A stretch of 64,000 nucleotides of DNA from Allopontixanthobacter sediminis (GTDB lineage Bacteria > Pseudomonadota > Alphaproteobacteria > Sphingomonadales > Sphingomonadaceae). Every line of letters begins with the position of its first letter. The first letter of the stretch is position 1. Under the pieces are notes generated by a model that had not been told where the DNA came from, did not search any database, and saw nothing but the letters and a program-made list of their open reading frames with translations. The DNA is taken from the NCBI RefSeq assembly GCF_009828115.1, contig NZ_WTYL01000001.1, forward strand, positions 744,001-808,000. The letters run 5' to 3'. Positions 10,128 through 19,706 of this stretch are shown here, in pieces. The translations under genes and the position numbers were made by a program.

Positions 10128-11093
10128 ATGGCCCCTATGAACGATCTCTCCCCCGCTCCGAACGAAGTTGCCGCTCCTGCCGAAGACCGTCCGCTGCGCG
10201 TGCGAAAGCCGGACTGGATCCGGGTGAAGGCACCGGTCAGCAAGGGATATCACGAAACCCGCAAGCTGATGCGCGACCTCAACCTCAACACCGTGTGCGA
10301 GGAAGCGGCCTGCCCGAATATCGGTGAATGCTGGACCAAGAAACACGCCACCGTCATGATTCTCGGCGATGTCTGCACGCGGGCTTGTGCATTCTGCAAC
10401 GTGAAGACCGGCATGCCGCGCATCGTCGATCCGTTGGAGCCGGAACATACTGCCGCCGCCGCGGCGAAGTTAGGGCTCGAGCATATCGTGATCACCTCGG
10501 TCGACCGCGACGATCTGCCGGATGGCGGGGCAGGGCAGTTCGTCAAGGTCATCCAGGCCCTGCGTCGCGAGACGCCGAACACCACAATCGAAATCCTGAC
10601 GCCGGATTTCCGCGGCAAGATGCGCCCCGCTGTCGAGGCGATTTGTGAAGCCGGGCCAGATGTTTACAACCATAACCTAGAAACGGTACCGCGCCTGTAT
10701 CCGACGATCCGGCCCGGCGCGCGTTATTACGCATCGCTCCGTCTGCTCGAAGAAGTTAAGCACCATGATCCGATGATCTTCACAAAATCGGGGATCATGC
10801 TGGGGCTCGGTGAACAGCGGCTCGAAGTCCACCAGGTGATGGACGACATGCGCACTGCGGACATCGACTTCATGACGATGGGCCAATATCTGCAGCCTAC
10901 CCCGAAGCACGCCAAGGTCGAAGATTTCGTAACCCCCAAGGCTTTCGATGCGTTCGGCGCGATTGCGCGCGCGAAGGGCTTCCTGCAGGTCGCGTCCACT
11001 CCGCTGACCCGGTCGAGTTATCACGCTGGCGATGATTTCGCCCAGATGCGCGCGGCGCGCGAGGCGAAGCTGGCAAAAACGAAGATCGGCTGA
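10128..11093 (+). CDS. lipA: Lipoyl synthase
   Basis: A 321-residue radical-SAM enzyme that inserts two sulfurs into protein-bound octanoate to make lipoyl groups. The auxiliary iron-sulfur cluster cysteines are Cys57, Cys62 and Cys68 ([12 protein letters not shown]). The radical-SAM cluster is Cys83, Cys87 and Cys90 (CTRACAFC). The conserved serine motif [10 protein letters not shown] closes the protein. The start at 10128 has AGGGAG five bases upstream. Its product is needed by the E2 encoded by pdhC in this same window. The stop overlaps the next start (TGATG), so the two are translationally coupled. Confidence 0.97.
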   Translation: MAPMNDLSPAPNEVAAPAEDRPLRVRKPDWIRVKAPVSKGYHETRKLMRDLNLNTVCEEAACPNIGECWTKKHATVMILGDVCTRACAFCNVKTGMPRIVDPLEPEHTAAAAAKLGLEHIVITSVDRDDLPDGGAGQFVKVIQALRRETPNTTIEILTPDFRGKMRPAVEAICEAGPDVYNHNLETVPRLYPTIRPGARYYASLRLLEEVKHHDPMIFTKSGIMLGLGEQRLEVHQVMDDMRTADIDFMTMGQYLQPTPKHAKVEDFVTPKAFDAFGAIARAKGFLQVASTPLTRSSYHAGDDFAQMRAAREAKLAKTKIG

Positions 11094-11554
11094 TGCCCGG
11101 TATCCGTGAAACCCGAGTGCTGCCCTACAGCCGCGAACAGATGTTCGACCTCGTCGCGGACGTCGGGCGGTATGAAGAATTCCTGCCGTGGGTAATCGCC
11201 ACGCGGGTCCGGTCGAACAGCGACACGGAAATGACCGCGGACATGGTCGTGGGTTTCAAGAGCCTACGCGAGAGTTTCACATCCCGGATCACCAAGCAGC
11301 GGCCCGAATTCATCGATGTGCAATATGTCGACGGTCCGCTCCGCGATCTCGATAACCGCTGGCATTTCGAACCGCTGCCGGACGGCAGTTGCAAGATCGA
11401 TTTTGCGGTTGATTTCACGTTCAAGAACCGGATGTTCGAGGCTCTGGCCGGCCAGTATTGCGACCGTGCGTTTCGCAAGATGGTCGCTGCGTTCGAAGAC
11501 CGTGCGAGGGAGCTTTACGGCAGCAGCAGTTCCAGCGCGCAGACGGTCGCCTGA
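11093..11554 (+). CDS. COQ10/RatA-type polyketide-cyclase-like START-domain protein
   Basis: A 153-residue protein of the SRPBCC/START fold, similar to mitochondrial COQ10 and bacterial RatA. It shows the family opening (RVLPYSREQMFDLVADV, then YEEFLPW) and the late FKNRMFEALAGQYCDRAF. Family members bind ubiquinone or help respiratory chain function; the toxin role named for RatA is not supported by anything here. It is coupled to lipA by a one-base overlap, and its last 40 bp overlap the 3' end of the convergent cinA-like gene. Confidence 0.85.
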   Translation: MPGIRETRVLPYSREQMFDLVADVGRYEEFLPWVIATRVRSNSDTEMTADMVVGFKSLRESFTSRITKQRPEFIDVQYVDGPLRDLDNRWHFEPLPDGSCKIDFAVDFTFKNRMFEALAGQYCDRAFRKMVAAFEDRARELYGSSSSSAQTVA

Positions 11555-12015
11555 AAACGTACTTCGGCGCGGCTACTGCCGTCAAACACCCTGAGCTCGC
11601 CTTCCGGATCGCCGGTACTGTTGCGAACTGCCCGCGCGAATACGACCGTGCCGACTGGCTTCTTTTCCGTTCCGCCGCCCGGTCCGGCCACGCCGCTGAT
11701 GGCGACCGCGACATCCGCGTTGCTGTGCTGGAGTGCGCCGTTGGCCATCGCCCAAACACAGGCGATCGAAACCGCGCCGAAAGTATCGATGATGTCGCTT
11801 GAAACGCCAAGCATCTCGGTTTTTGCTTCGTTGGAATAGGTTACGAAACCCCGGTCGAGGACGGCCGAAGAGCCGGGAATCTCTGTCAGCGCAGCGGCCA
11901 CCAACCCGCCGGTGCAGCTTTCGGCGATAGTGACGGTTCGCCCCGCAGCGGCGTTTTCCTCGACAACGCGCCGGGCGAGGTCATCGATTTCCTTGGGAAG
12001 CAGGGATTGCCTCAT
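11515..12015 (-). CDS. CinA-like nicotinamide-nucleotide amidohydrolase
   Basis: A 166-residue protein matching the C-terminal CinA domain (PncC type), which deamidates nicotinamide mononucleotide in pyridine-nucleotide recycling. Motifs AESCTGGLVAAALTEIPGSS and GVAGPGGGTEKKPVGTV are present. The N-terminal MoCF-like domain of full CinA is absent, as in many bacteria. The ATG at 12015 was chosen because it overlaps the upstream stop as ATGA and gives the usual start; the frame itself stays open to 12144. It is the last gene of an ispDF-hypothetical-cinA operon. Confidence 0.88.
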   Translation of the reverse strand: MRQSLLPKEIDDLARRVVEENAAAGRTVTIAESCTGGLVAAALTEIPGSSAVLDRGFVTYSNEAKTEMLGVSSDIIDTFGAVSIACVWAMANGALQHSNADVAVAISGVAGPGGGTEKKPVGTVVFARAVRNSTGDPEGELRVFDGSSRAEVRFQATVCALELLLP

Positions 12016-12560
12016 GGCTGCCTGCTCTCGCAGATCGGCGGTTGTTTGACGCCGACTATCTGCGCCAGGAATACCGCCAGCCCGCCCATGTTTTCCGGTG
12101 GCAATGGAGCCAGCATGGACACACCCTGTTCGATATTGCGGCAATCCTTGAGCGGAATTTTCTTCGAAATTTCCTGCTGGATCATCGCATCGACGAATGG
12201 CCGCATCGATTCAGCGGGCAGGGATGAAACCATGTTCAGCATTTCGGTGTCGACCGACTTCGCGCCGGTCGCGGCGTAACCAAGCAGGAACCGGCGCGCA
12301 CCGGGCCATGCCGATGCCTGCCGGGCTGTATAGGATGCCGTCAGCTGCGCACCTTGTTTCTTGAGGTATCCGTTTGCCGGCAGGGAAGCCGCGCATTTGG
12401 CCTGTAGTGCATTGATGGCCGATGGCATGGCATAGACCACCGCATCGGCGAGATCGGCTTTGCGGACACATGCCGGCGCAGTGGTTTGCGCCGCCGCAAC
12501 CTGTGATCCCGTCAACGCCAGCAGCGCGCTGGAGAATGCCAGTGTTTTCATGCTTTTCAT
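12012..12560 (-). CDS. Exported protein of unknown function
   Basis: A 182-residue protein with a clear signal peptide (residues 1-24, ending SQVAAAQ). The mature part has four cysteines (in APACVRK, AKCAAS, KDCRN and PPICES), possibly forming two disulfides in the periplasm. It is mostly helical, with no recognised domain. It overlaps ispDF upstream and the cinA-like gene downstream by 4 bp each (ATGA), so all three are translated together. I cannot assign a role. Confidence 0.7.
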   Translation of the reverse strand: MKSMKTLAFSSALLALTGSQVAAAQTTAPACVRKADLADAVVYAMPSAINALQAKCAASLPANGYLKKQGAQLTASYTARQASAWPGARRFLLGYAATGAKSVDTEMLNMVSSLPAESMRPFVDAMIQQEISKKIPLKDCRNIEQGVSMLAPLPPENMGGLAVFLAQIVGVKQPPICESRQP

Positions 12561-13738
12561 CGTTCGAACTTCCTGTCTGTTGCCACTACAGTTGCAATTG
12601 CCTGCGCGGCGATACCTTCTTCACGCCCGGCGAATCCCAACTTTTCGGTTGTGGTGGCCTTCACATTAACCCGGCTGGTATCAACGCCCAGAAGCTCTGC
12701 CAGTTTCTGCCGCATGGCGGCGCGGTGTGGACCGATCTTCGGCGCTTCGCAGACAATCGTCAAATCGACATTGCTGATCCGGAACCCGGCGGCCGCCACG
12801 AGATGCGCCGCATGTTCGACGAACTGGGCCGAGTTGGCTCCCTTCCACTGCGGATCGCTGGGCGGGAAATGCTGGCCGATATCGCCTTCACCAATCGCGC
12901 CCAGCAGGGCATCGACGACGGCGTGTAGCGCCACGTCGGCATCGCTGTGGCCGGCAAGGCCGCGGTCATGCGCGATCAACAATCCGCCGAGCCACAATTC
13001 CTCGCCAGCGGCCAGCCGGTGAACGTCGTAGCCCATCCCGGTACGGATATCGGGCAGGTCGGTCATGAAATCCTCCGCAAATGTGAGCTTCCTGAGCACT
13101 TCGTCCCCGGTGACATGGGCGACTTCATAGCCCGAAGCCGCAGCGACTTGCGCATCGTCCCCTGCAGCGTGATCGGCGTTCCAGGCTCGGTGGGCTGCCA
13201 GGATATCGGCAAAGCGGAACGCTTGCGGGGTCTGCACGCGGCGCAATTGATCGCGATCTGCAGAGCCCGACATCAACCCATTCGCATCGACCGAAAGACT
13301 GTCCACAACGGGAAGAACCGGAATGGCGCCCGAAAAATCGGTCAAAGCACCGAGCAGCCGTTCGATGACATCCACCGGTATATGGGGACGCGCGGCATCG
13401 TGGATCAGGACAAACTCGGGCGCCTCGCCCTCCAGCGAAGCCAAGGCGTTGGCGACCGAGGCCTGCCGTGTATCGCCGCCGGTCACCAACCGCACATGGG
13501 CAATCCCCGAAAGCGCTGCCGCCGCGACGTCGTCGGCATCTTCAGGAATCGCCACGACAATCAGCCGGGCGCCGGCCGCCGCCAGCGCTTCTACCGAATG
13601 GCGCAGCACGGGCTTACCGTGCCAGACAGCGAATTGCTTGGGGAGGGGCTGTCCCGCGCGTAGGCCCTGTCCGGCTGCAACGATTACCGCCGCGAAACCG
13701 CCTTTGCCCGCCGTGTTGGGGATAGGACCGTCAGTCAT
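12557..13738 (-). CDS. ispDF: Bifunctional IspD/IspF enzyme of the MEP pathway
   Basis: A 393-residue fusion for two steps of isoprenoid synthesis. Residues 13-225 are 2-C-methyl-D-erythritol 4-phosphate cytidylyltransferase ([22 protein letters not shown] near 114). Residues 232-390 are 2-C-methyl-D-erythritol 2,4-cyclodiphosphate synthase, with zinc ligands Asp238, His240 (GYDVHRL) and His272. The pathway step between them, IspE, is not encoded here. The ATG at 13738 gives the normal N-terminus; the frame extends upstream to 13858 without family similarity. It is first in the operon and divergent from dusB. Confidence 0.95.
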   Translation of the reverse strand: MTDGPIPNTAGKGGFAAVIVAAGQGLRAGQPLPKQFAVWHGKPVLRHSVEALAAAGARLIVVAIPEDADDVAAAALSGIAHVRLVTGGDTRQASVANALASLEGEAPEFVLIHDAARPHIPVDVIERLLGALTDFSGAIPVLPVVDSLSVDANGLMSGSADRDQLRRVQTPQAFRFADILAAHRAWNADHAAGDDAQVAAASGYEVAHVTGDEVLRKLTFAEDFMTDLPDIRTGMGYDVHRLAAGEELWLGGLLIAHDRGLAGHSDADVALHAVVDALLGAIGEGDIGQHFPPSDPQWKGANSAQFVEHAAHLVAAAGFRISNVDLTIVCEAPKIGPHRAAMRQKLAELLGVDTSRVNVKATTTEKLGFAGREEGIAAQAIATVVATDRKFER

Positions 13739-13805
13739 CGCATCGGGCGCTAGCGGCTTGCGCCCGATGCCGCAATGCACTATGCGCTGCCCAAATTTTA
13801 GGCAC

Positions 13806-14831
13806 ATGTTTCCGATGAGTAACCTTCCATCCCCACCGGCGCTCAAGCCGATCCACATTGGTCCGATCGCGATCGACTGTCCGGTCGTGCTCGCCCCGAT
13901 GACCGGAGTTACCGACTTGCCATTCCGAGCGTTGGTGCGGCGTTACGGGTCAGGCCTCAACGTGACCGAGATGGTCGCCAGCCAGGCGATGATCCGCGAA
14001 ACGCGCCAATCGCTGCAGAAGGTCGCATGGCACAGCATCGAGGAACCGGTCTCGATGCAGTTGGTCGGGTGCGATCCAGTCTCCATGGGCGAGGCGGCGA
14101 AGCTTAACGCAGACCGTGGTGCGGCGATCATCGACATCAACTTCGGCTGTCCGGTGCGCAAGGTCACCAACGGGCTCGCCGGTTCGGCCTTGATGCGTGA
14201 AGTTCCGCTGGCGACCAAGCTGATGGAAGCCACGGTCAAGGCAGTATCGGTGCCGGTTACCGTCAAGATGCGGATGGGCTGGGACCACGACAGCCTCAAC
14301 GCGCCGGAGCTCGCCCGGATTGCCGAAGATATCGGGGTCAAGATGATCACCGTCCACGGCCGCACGCGCAACCAGATGTACAAGGGTTCCGCCGACTGGA
14401 GCTTTATCCGCAGGGTCAAGGATGCGGTGTCCATCCCGGTTATCGTCAACGGCGACATCTGCGGGATAGAAGATACTGCCGCTGCGCTGGAGCAGTCCGG
14501 TGCCGACGGGGTGATGATCGGGCGGGGCGCCTACGGGAAACCGTGGCTGCTGGGGCAAGTCATGCATTGGCTCCGGACCGGAGAGGCGCTGCCAAGCCCC
14601 GATTACGACGAGCAATTTTCGGTGCTGATCGAGCATTACCGCGGGATGCTCGACCTCTACGGCACGGACGTAGGCGTTAAGGTCGCGCGCAAGCACCTGG
14701 GGTGGTACACCAAGGGGATGCACGGGTCCGCGGAGTTCCGCAACCAGGTGAATTTCGTGGACGACCCGAACCAGGTGATCGGGGAACTCGAGCGGTTCTA
14801 CACTCCGTTCATGCGCCGCCGCGCAGCGTGA
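13806..14831 (+). CDS. dusB: tRNA-dihydrouridine synthase
   Basis: A 341-residue FMN enzyme that reduces specific uridines in tRNA to dihydrouridine. The FMN-binding start ([19 protein letters not shown]), catalytic Cys115 ([10 protein letters not shown]), and the phosphate-binding end of the barrel ([15 protein letters not shown]) are present. Two in-frame ATGs, 13806 and 13815, are close; neither has a strong ribosome-binding site. It is the first gene of the ntr operon, and its stop overlaps the ntrB GTG start as GTGA. The dusB-ntrB order is common in proteobacteria. Confidence 0.94.
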   Translation: MFPMSNLPSPPALKPIHIGPIAIDCPVVLAPMTGVTDLPFRALVRRYGSGLNVTEMVASQAMIRETRQSLQKVAWHSIEEPVSMQLVGCDPVSMGEAAKLNADRGAAIIDINFGCPVRKVTNGLAGSALMREVPLATKLMEATVKAVSVPVTVKMRMGWDHDSLNAPELARIAEDIGVKMITVHGRTRNQMYKGSADWSFIRRVKDAVSIPVIVNGDICGIEDTAAALEQSGADGVMIGRGAYGKPWLLGQVMHWLRTGEALPSPDYDEQFSVLIEHYRGMLDLYGTDVGVKVARKHLGWYTKGMHGSAEFRNQVNFVDDPNQVIGELERFYTPFMRRRAA

Positions 14832-15919
14832 TCGAACCGCCGGTGTCCATCGGACGTCCTGTCAAATCGGCGCCGCACCCACCCGCGCACACCCAGCTCG
14901 CTGGCCTGATCTTCTCGGTCCTGCTGCTCGACCGGGACCTGTGCATTGCGGAAGCAAACCCGGCTGCGGAAGCGCTGCTGGGCCGTAGCAGCAAGCGGCT
15001 GATCGGGATCAAGATTACCGATCTTGTCGATTTCGGGACGGTTGGTGTCCAGGAACGGTTGGTGGTCGAGGATCATCAATTGGTTGCGCGGGGTGTCGCG
15101 GCAATTGTCGGCGGCGAGCGCATGCGTTTCAACATGACGGTCTCGCCGATGCCAACTCATCCCGGGTGGAAGGTGATGTCACTTTCGGACGGCAGCCGGG
15201 ACGATGTTTCGGGTGAGGGCGAGAAGGAAAGCATCCTCGGCGCCCCGGCTGTGCTGGCCCATGAAATCAAGAACCCGCTGGCGGCGATTCGCGGCGCGGG
15301 ACAATTGCTGGCCCGGCGAGTCGACGAGAAGGATCGCCCGCTGGCCGCGATGATCTCCGACGAGGTTGACCGGATCGCACGGCTCGTAGACCGGATGCAG
15401 AAACTCGGCAGCAACACGCCGGACCCGGTCGCACCGTTCAATCTCCACGAAGCTGTGCGAAACGCCATGGCCACCGTGCGGGCGGGCGCTCCGCAGAACG
15501 TGACCCTGAGCGAGGAATTCGATCCGTCGCTGCCCAAAGTCCTGGCCAGCCAGGATGCGTTGGAACAGGTGATGATCAACCTGCTGTCCAACGCTTGCGA
15601 TGCGTGTTCGGGACTGGAAAGCGGGGAAATCACGGTCAAGACCCGCTTCGTCAGCGGCCTTGCGATGAGCGCGATCCGTCTTGGGCGCTCCGTCCGGGTG
15701 CCGATCGAAATAACCGTGATCGACAATGGACCCGGCGTCGATCCCAAGCTCGCCGACCGGATGTTCGAACCCTTCGTCACCGCGAAAAAGGGCGGGCAGG
15801 GCCTCGGCCTCGCGCTGGTCAAGAAATTGCTCGCCGATATGGATGGCCGCATCGGGTACAGCCGGGACGACCGGTCAGGGCAGACCCATTTCCGGATCAA
15901 CCTACCGGTATCGAAATAG
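14828..15919 (+). CDS. ntrB: Nitrogen regulation sensor histidine kinase NtrB
   Basis: A 363-residue cytoplasmic kinase/phosphatase for NtrC in nitrogen control. An N-terminal PAS domain (about 20-120) precedes the dimerisation/phosphoacceptor domain with His145 ([14 protein letters not shown]). The ATPase domain follows, with N box [10 protein letters not shown]1 DNGPG and G2 GGQGLGLAL. The start is GTG at 14828, overlapping the dusB stop by 4 bp; the frame stays open further upstream only inside dusB. No membrane segment is seen, as expected for a kinase read out by PII proteins. Confidence 0.94.
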   Translation: MIEPPVSIGRPVKSAPHPPAHTQLAGLIFSVLLLDRDLCIAEANPAAEALLGRSSKRLIGIKITDLVDFGTVGVQERLVVEDHQLVARGVAAIVGGERMRFNMTVSPMPTHPGWKVMSLSDGSRDDVSGEGEKESILGAPAVLAHEIKNPLAAIRGAGQLLARRVDEKDRPLAAMISDEVDRIARLVDRMQKLGSNTPDPVAPFNLHEAVRNAMATVRAGAPQNVTLSEEFDPSLPKVLASQDALEQVMINLLSNACDACSGLESGEITVKTRFVSGLAMSAIRLGRSVRVPIEITVIDNGPGVDPKLADRMFEPFVTAKKGGQGLGLALVKKLLADMDGRIGYSRDDRSGQTHFRINLPVSK

Positions 15920-15930
15920 AGGTGGCCAAC

Positions 15931-17346
15931 GTGCGCGGACACATCCTTCTGGTGGAAGACGACAGCGCCATCGCCACCGTGGTTACGGCCGCGCTTGAGG
16001 ATGAAGGCTTCGAGGTTACCACCTCCGACAGCATTGTAGGGCGGGACCGCCACCTGTCGGTACAGCGCTTCGACGCGATGCTCACCGATGTCATGCTCAC
16101 CGATGGCGACGGGATCGACGGCCTCGCTGACGTGCGCGCGAGCCATCCGGAGATGCCGGTGATCATCTTGTCCGCGCAGAATACCCTCGATACCGCCATC
16201 CGCGCGAGCGACACCGGCGCCTTTGAATATTTCCCCAAGCCGTTTGATCTGGACGAACTGGTCCGCGCAGTGGAACAGGCGACCGGCGTACGCACGACCC
16301 GCGACGACGGGCCGGTTGAACCCGGTGAAGGCCTGCCGCTGGTCGGGAGAAGCCAGGCGATGCAGGGCGTCTTCCGGATGATTACCCGGGTATTGCGCAA
16401 CGACCTGACGGTCCTGATCCTCGGCGAATCCGGCACCGGCAAGGAACTGGTGGCCGATGCGATCCATCAGCTAGGGCACCGCAAGACCGGGCCTTTCATC
16501 GCGGTGAACGCCGCCGCGATCCCGGGCGAACTGATCGAAAGCGAGCTTTTCGGCCACGAAAAGGGCGCTTTCACGGGTGCGGTGAACCAAGCGATCGGGA
16601 AGTTCGAGCAAGCCAACGGCGGCACTCTGTTTCTCGACGAGATCGGCGACATGCCCGCCGATGCCCAGACCCGGCTGCTCAGGGCGTTGCAATCGGGACG
16701 GATCCGCCGCGTTGGCGGACGCCAGGAAATATCCGTCGACGTGCGGATCATCGCTGCTACCAACCGCGACCTTAACCCGATGATTGCTGCAGGGACTTTC
16801 CGGGAGGATTTATTTTACCGGCTCAACGTCGTCCCGATCCAGCTTCCGCCGCTGCGCGACCGGGTGGACGATATCGGCGCACTGGCAAGGCATTTCCTGC
16901 GGTTGGCCGCAAACGAAGGGCTGCCCATGCGTCAATTGGACGATGCCGCGATCGCCATGCTCGAACGTCAGCCATGGCGCGGCAATGTTCGCGAACTGCA
17001 GAACACCGTCTACCGCCTGGCGCTGATGGCGCGCGATGAATTGATCGACACGGAGACAATTTCTGCTGTCCTGGGCGAAGCGTTGCGGGTTCGGGGAAGC
17101 GTTACCGAGGATGACAGCTTCGCCGCCGCGCTCGACAATTGGCTGGCGGTGCACGGTCAGGCGAGCGGAAAGCTGTACCAGCAATCGCTGGCTGCCTTTG
17201 AGAAGCCGCTGTTTGAACACGCACTGCGACAGACTGCCGGAAACCAGTTGCGCGCTGCGGAACTTCTCGGGATCAATCGCAACACACTGCGCAAGCGCCT
17301 GGTGGAACTGGTCATCGATCCGGAGCGGTTTTCTTCCGCAAGATGA
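15931..17346 (+). CDS. ntrC: Nitrogen regulation response regulator NtrC
   Basis: A 471-residue sigma-54 activator. The receiver domain has phosphoacceptor Asp53. The AAA+ domain has Walker A GESGTGKE (165-172) and the sigma-54 contact loop GAFTGA (212-217). A Fis-type helix-turn-helix closes the protein (RAAELLGINRNTLRKRL). The GTG at 15931 is preferred because AGAGG at 15918-15922 sits eight bases before it; GTG at 15922 is an alternative. The long open frame back to 15595 is inside ntrB. It should control ammonia assimilation genes when phosphorylated by NtrB. Confidence 0.95.
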   Translation: MRGHILLVEDDSAIATVVTAALEDEGFEVTTSDSIVGRDRHLSVQRFDAMLTDVMLTDGDGIDGLADVRASHPEMPVIILSAQNTLDTAIRASDTGAFEYFPKPFDLDELVRAVEQATGVRTTRDDGPVEPGEGLPLVGRSQAMQGVFRMITRVLRNDLTVLILGESGTGKELVADAIHQLGHRKTGPFIAVNAAAIPGELIESELFGHEKGAFTGAVNQAIGKFEQANGGTLFLDEIGDMPADAQTRLLRALQSGRIRRVGGRQEISVDVRIIAATNRDLNPMIAAGTFREDLFYRLNVVPIQLPPLRDRVDDIGALARHFLRLAANEGLPMRQLDDAAIAMLERQPWRGNVRELQNTVYRLALMARDELIDTETISAVLGEALRVRGSVTEDDSFAAALDNWLAVHGQASGKLYQQSLAAFEKPLFEHALRQTAGNQLRAAELLGINRNTLRKRLVELVIDPERFSSAR

Positions 17347-17437
17347 GCGCGGGGCGCCAGCATTTATCGGATGCATTACCCCGTTGGACGCAAAATGACT
17401 TGCATAAATGCAACACTATCGTTGTAACAATACCACG

Positions 17438-19684
17438 ATGAACAGCGCGTCCCCTCCCATCCAACGCCGGACTCCCCGATGGATGCGTCGCTTCGTCGTG
17501 GCGTCACGCCGCGCCAATTTCTACATGATACTCGAGATAATCGCCGGCCTTGCGTTCGCCGGCATGGTTGCCGCGACCTACTACAGCTTCAGCAGCGCGC
17601 CGGAGGGCGGGCAATTGCTGCCCTCGGCACAGGTCGCGTCGTTGCTCATCGGGACTTTGATCCCCGCAATCGCGCTGGTCGTGCTGGTGGGCCGCCGATT
17701 GGCAATCCGGCGCGCCGCCGGCAGCACCGCGCGGCTGCACGTCCGCCTGGTGTTCTTCTTTTCCATGGTGGCGGCGATCCCGACCTTGCTGGTGGCGGGT
17801 TTCGCCGCCTTCCTGTTCCAGTCGGGCGTCGATTTCTGGTTTTCGGACGATTCCCGCGGGTTGATGCAGAACGCCAACGCACTGGCGGAAAATTACTACG
17901 AACAGAACCAGCTCGAAGTCGCTAACGAGACGGTCGCGATGGCCAGTGACATGCGGTACTGGCTGGAGCAGCGGACACTGGCCGACAGCGGGTTTGCGGA
18001 CTTTTACAGATATCAAGCTCAGGGCCGCGACCTGAACGAGTCGGCGATCTTGCAGGAATTGCCGGACGGCACCCTTCGCACCGCTGCTCTGTTCGACCTT
18101 CCCGCTGACAACCAGCCGCAGAACTTGCAGTCCGATGTTTTCGAACGGGTACGCGGAGGCGAATCGGTCGTGGTGATTGGCGGGCCTGCCCGGATCGAGG
18201 CGGTGTCCGCGATCGACCGGGACAGCGGGATATATCTCTACAACGCCCGGAATTCCGAGGCCCAGTCGTTCATCTCCTTCGAAAATGCCAAGAACATCGC
18301 GTCCGCCTACGAGCTGCTGACCAACCGGGCGAGGGCGCTCCAGCTGCGTTTCAACCTTGCGCTGTTCTTCGTCTCGATCATCCTGGTAATGGTTGCGGTG
18401 TGGTTCGCGCTGCGCTTCGCCGACCGCCAGGTCGAACCGCTGACCGAACTGGTCGGCGCCGCGAGAAAGGTCGGCGCGGGTAATTTCTCGCTCCGGGTGG
18501 ACGGCCGGACGGGCAATGACGAGATCGGGCAGCTCAACCGGGCCTTCAACCGGATGACCGCCCAGATCGAGCAGCAGACCGATGCGCTGGTGCGGGCCAA
18601 CAGCCAGCTCGATGCCCGGCGCGCGTTCATGGAAACGGTGCTCGAATCGGTCACCGCCGGGATCATCTCGATCAGCCCCGATGGCCAGGTTATGCTGATG
18701 AACAGCCTCGCCCAGCAATTGCTGCTCGGGGAGCGCGGCCCGACCCCGCTGCAACTGCCGCTGGAAACCTTGTCGCCGCAGATAGCCGCGCTCGCCGCGT
18801 CCGGCCTGCCAAGCGGGATCGTCAATTACAACAAGGGCGGCGATCTGCTGACGCTGGCGGTGAAGGTGGCCGCCGCGCCCGAAGGCCAGGTGATCACGTT
18901 CGAGGATATCACCCGGCAGCTGCTCGACCAGCGGCAGGCGGCATGGTCCGACGTCGCGCGCCGGATTGCGCATGAAATCAAGAACCCGCTCACGCCCATC
19001 CAGCTGGCAACGGAGCGCCTCAAGCGGCGCTACCGCAAGCAGATCGAGCTGGACGGGGAGTTGTTCGATGAATTGACCAACACGATCGTTCGCCAGGTCG
19101 GCGCTTTGCGTAACATGGTCGATGAATTCTCGTCCTTCGCACGGCTCCCGAAGCCGGTTTTCCGCGAAGAAAACGCGGTCGACCTGGTACGGCAGTCTCT
19201 GTTCCTGCAGGAAGTCGCGCATCCCGGCATCAATTTCAGCGTCGACATGGCGGAAGAAGGCCCGATCGTGATCGCCTGTGACCGTCACCAGATAGGCCAG
19301 GCGATGACCAACGTCATGAAAAACGCGGTCGAAGCGGTGGAAGCGCGCGCCAGCAACGCCGAACCCGACTACCGCGGTGCCATCCGTGTCAGGATCGCCG
19401 CGACGGACGGCGGCCTGATGGTCAGCGTCGAGGATAACGGCGTCGGATTGCCGCACGACCAGGACAGCATTGTCGAGCCCTATGTCACCACTCGTGAGAA
19501 GGGGACCGGACTTGGGCTGGCGATCGTCAACAAAATCGTGGAGGAACATGGCGGGGACATGACCTTCGCGGCTGCCGAAGGCGGCGGGACCAAGGTGACG
19601 CTTCGCTTCGCCCGCAACCCGATCGCGGTAGTGAGAAACAATCCGGGGGCACAAAGCATGTTGGGCAGCGGTACCGCCGGATGA
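17438..19684 (+). CDS. ntrY: NtrY-type membrane sensor histidine kinase
   Basis: A 748-residue transmembrane kinase. Three helices near the N-terminus (around residues 30-55, 65-85 and 105-130) and one near 305-330 bracket a large extracytoplasmic region. Then come HAMP, PAS (FMETVLESVTAGIISISPDG), the phosphoacceptor at about His512 ([14 protein letters not shown]) and an ATPase domain (DNGVGLP; GTGLGLAIV). NtrY partners NtrX; in other alphaproteobacteria the pair responds to redox, oxygen or nitrogen cues. ATG 17438 is used; ATG 17408 is in frame, but its extra residues look unlike the family. No clear ribosome-binding site is seen for either. Confidence 0.93.
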   Translation: MNSASPPIQRRTPRWMRRFVVASRRANFYMILEIIAGLAFAGMVAATYYSFSSAPEGGQLLPSAQVASLLIGTLIPAIALVVLVGRRLAIRRAAGSTARLHVRLVFFFSMVAAIPTLLVAGFAAFLFQSGVDFWFSDDSRGLMQNANALAENYYEQNQLEVANETVAMASDMRYWLEQRTLADSGFADFYRYQAQGRDLNESAILQELPDGTLRTAALFDLPADNQPQNLQSDVFERVRGGESVVVIGGPARIEAVSAIDRDSGIYLYNARNSEAQSFISFENAKNIASAYELLTNRARALQLRFNLALFFVSIILVMVAVWFALRFADRQVEPLTELVGAARKVGAGNFSLRVDGRTGNDEIGQLNRAFNRMTAQIEQQTDALVRANSQLDARRAFMETVLESVTAGIISISPDGQVMLMNSLAQQLLLGERGPTPLQLPLETLSPQIAALAASGLPSGIVNYNKGGDLLTLAVKVAAAPEGQVITFEDITRQLLDQRQAAWSDVARRIAHEIKNPLTPIQLATERLKRRYRKQIELDGELFDELTNTIVRQVGALRNMVDEFSSFARLPKPVFREENAVDLVRQSLFLQEVAHPGINFSVDMAEEGPIVIACDRHQIGQAMTNVMKNAVEAVEARASNAEPDYRGAIRVRIAATDGGLMVSVEDNGVGLPHDQDSIVEPYVTTREKGTGLGLAIVNKIVEEHGGDMTFAAAEGGGTKVTLRFARNPIAVVRNNPGAQSMLGSGTAG

Positions 19685-19706
19685 CCCAGGGAAAGGCAAA
19701 TGCGCA

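Noticed and set aside
17504-19699. 731-codon minus-strand frame opposite ntrY
   Set aside because: Antisense shadow of ntrY; long open frames on the opposite strand are expected at this GC content.
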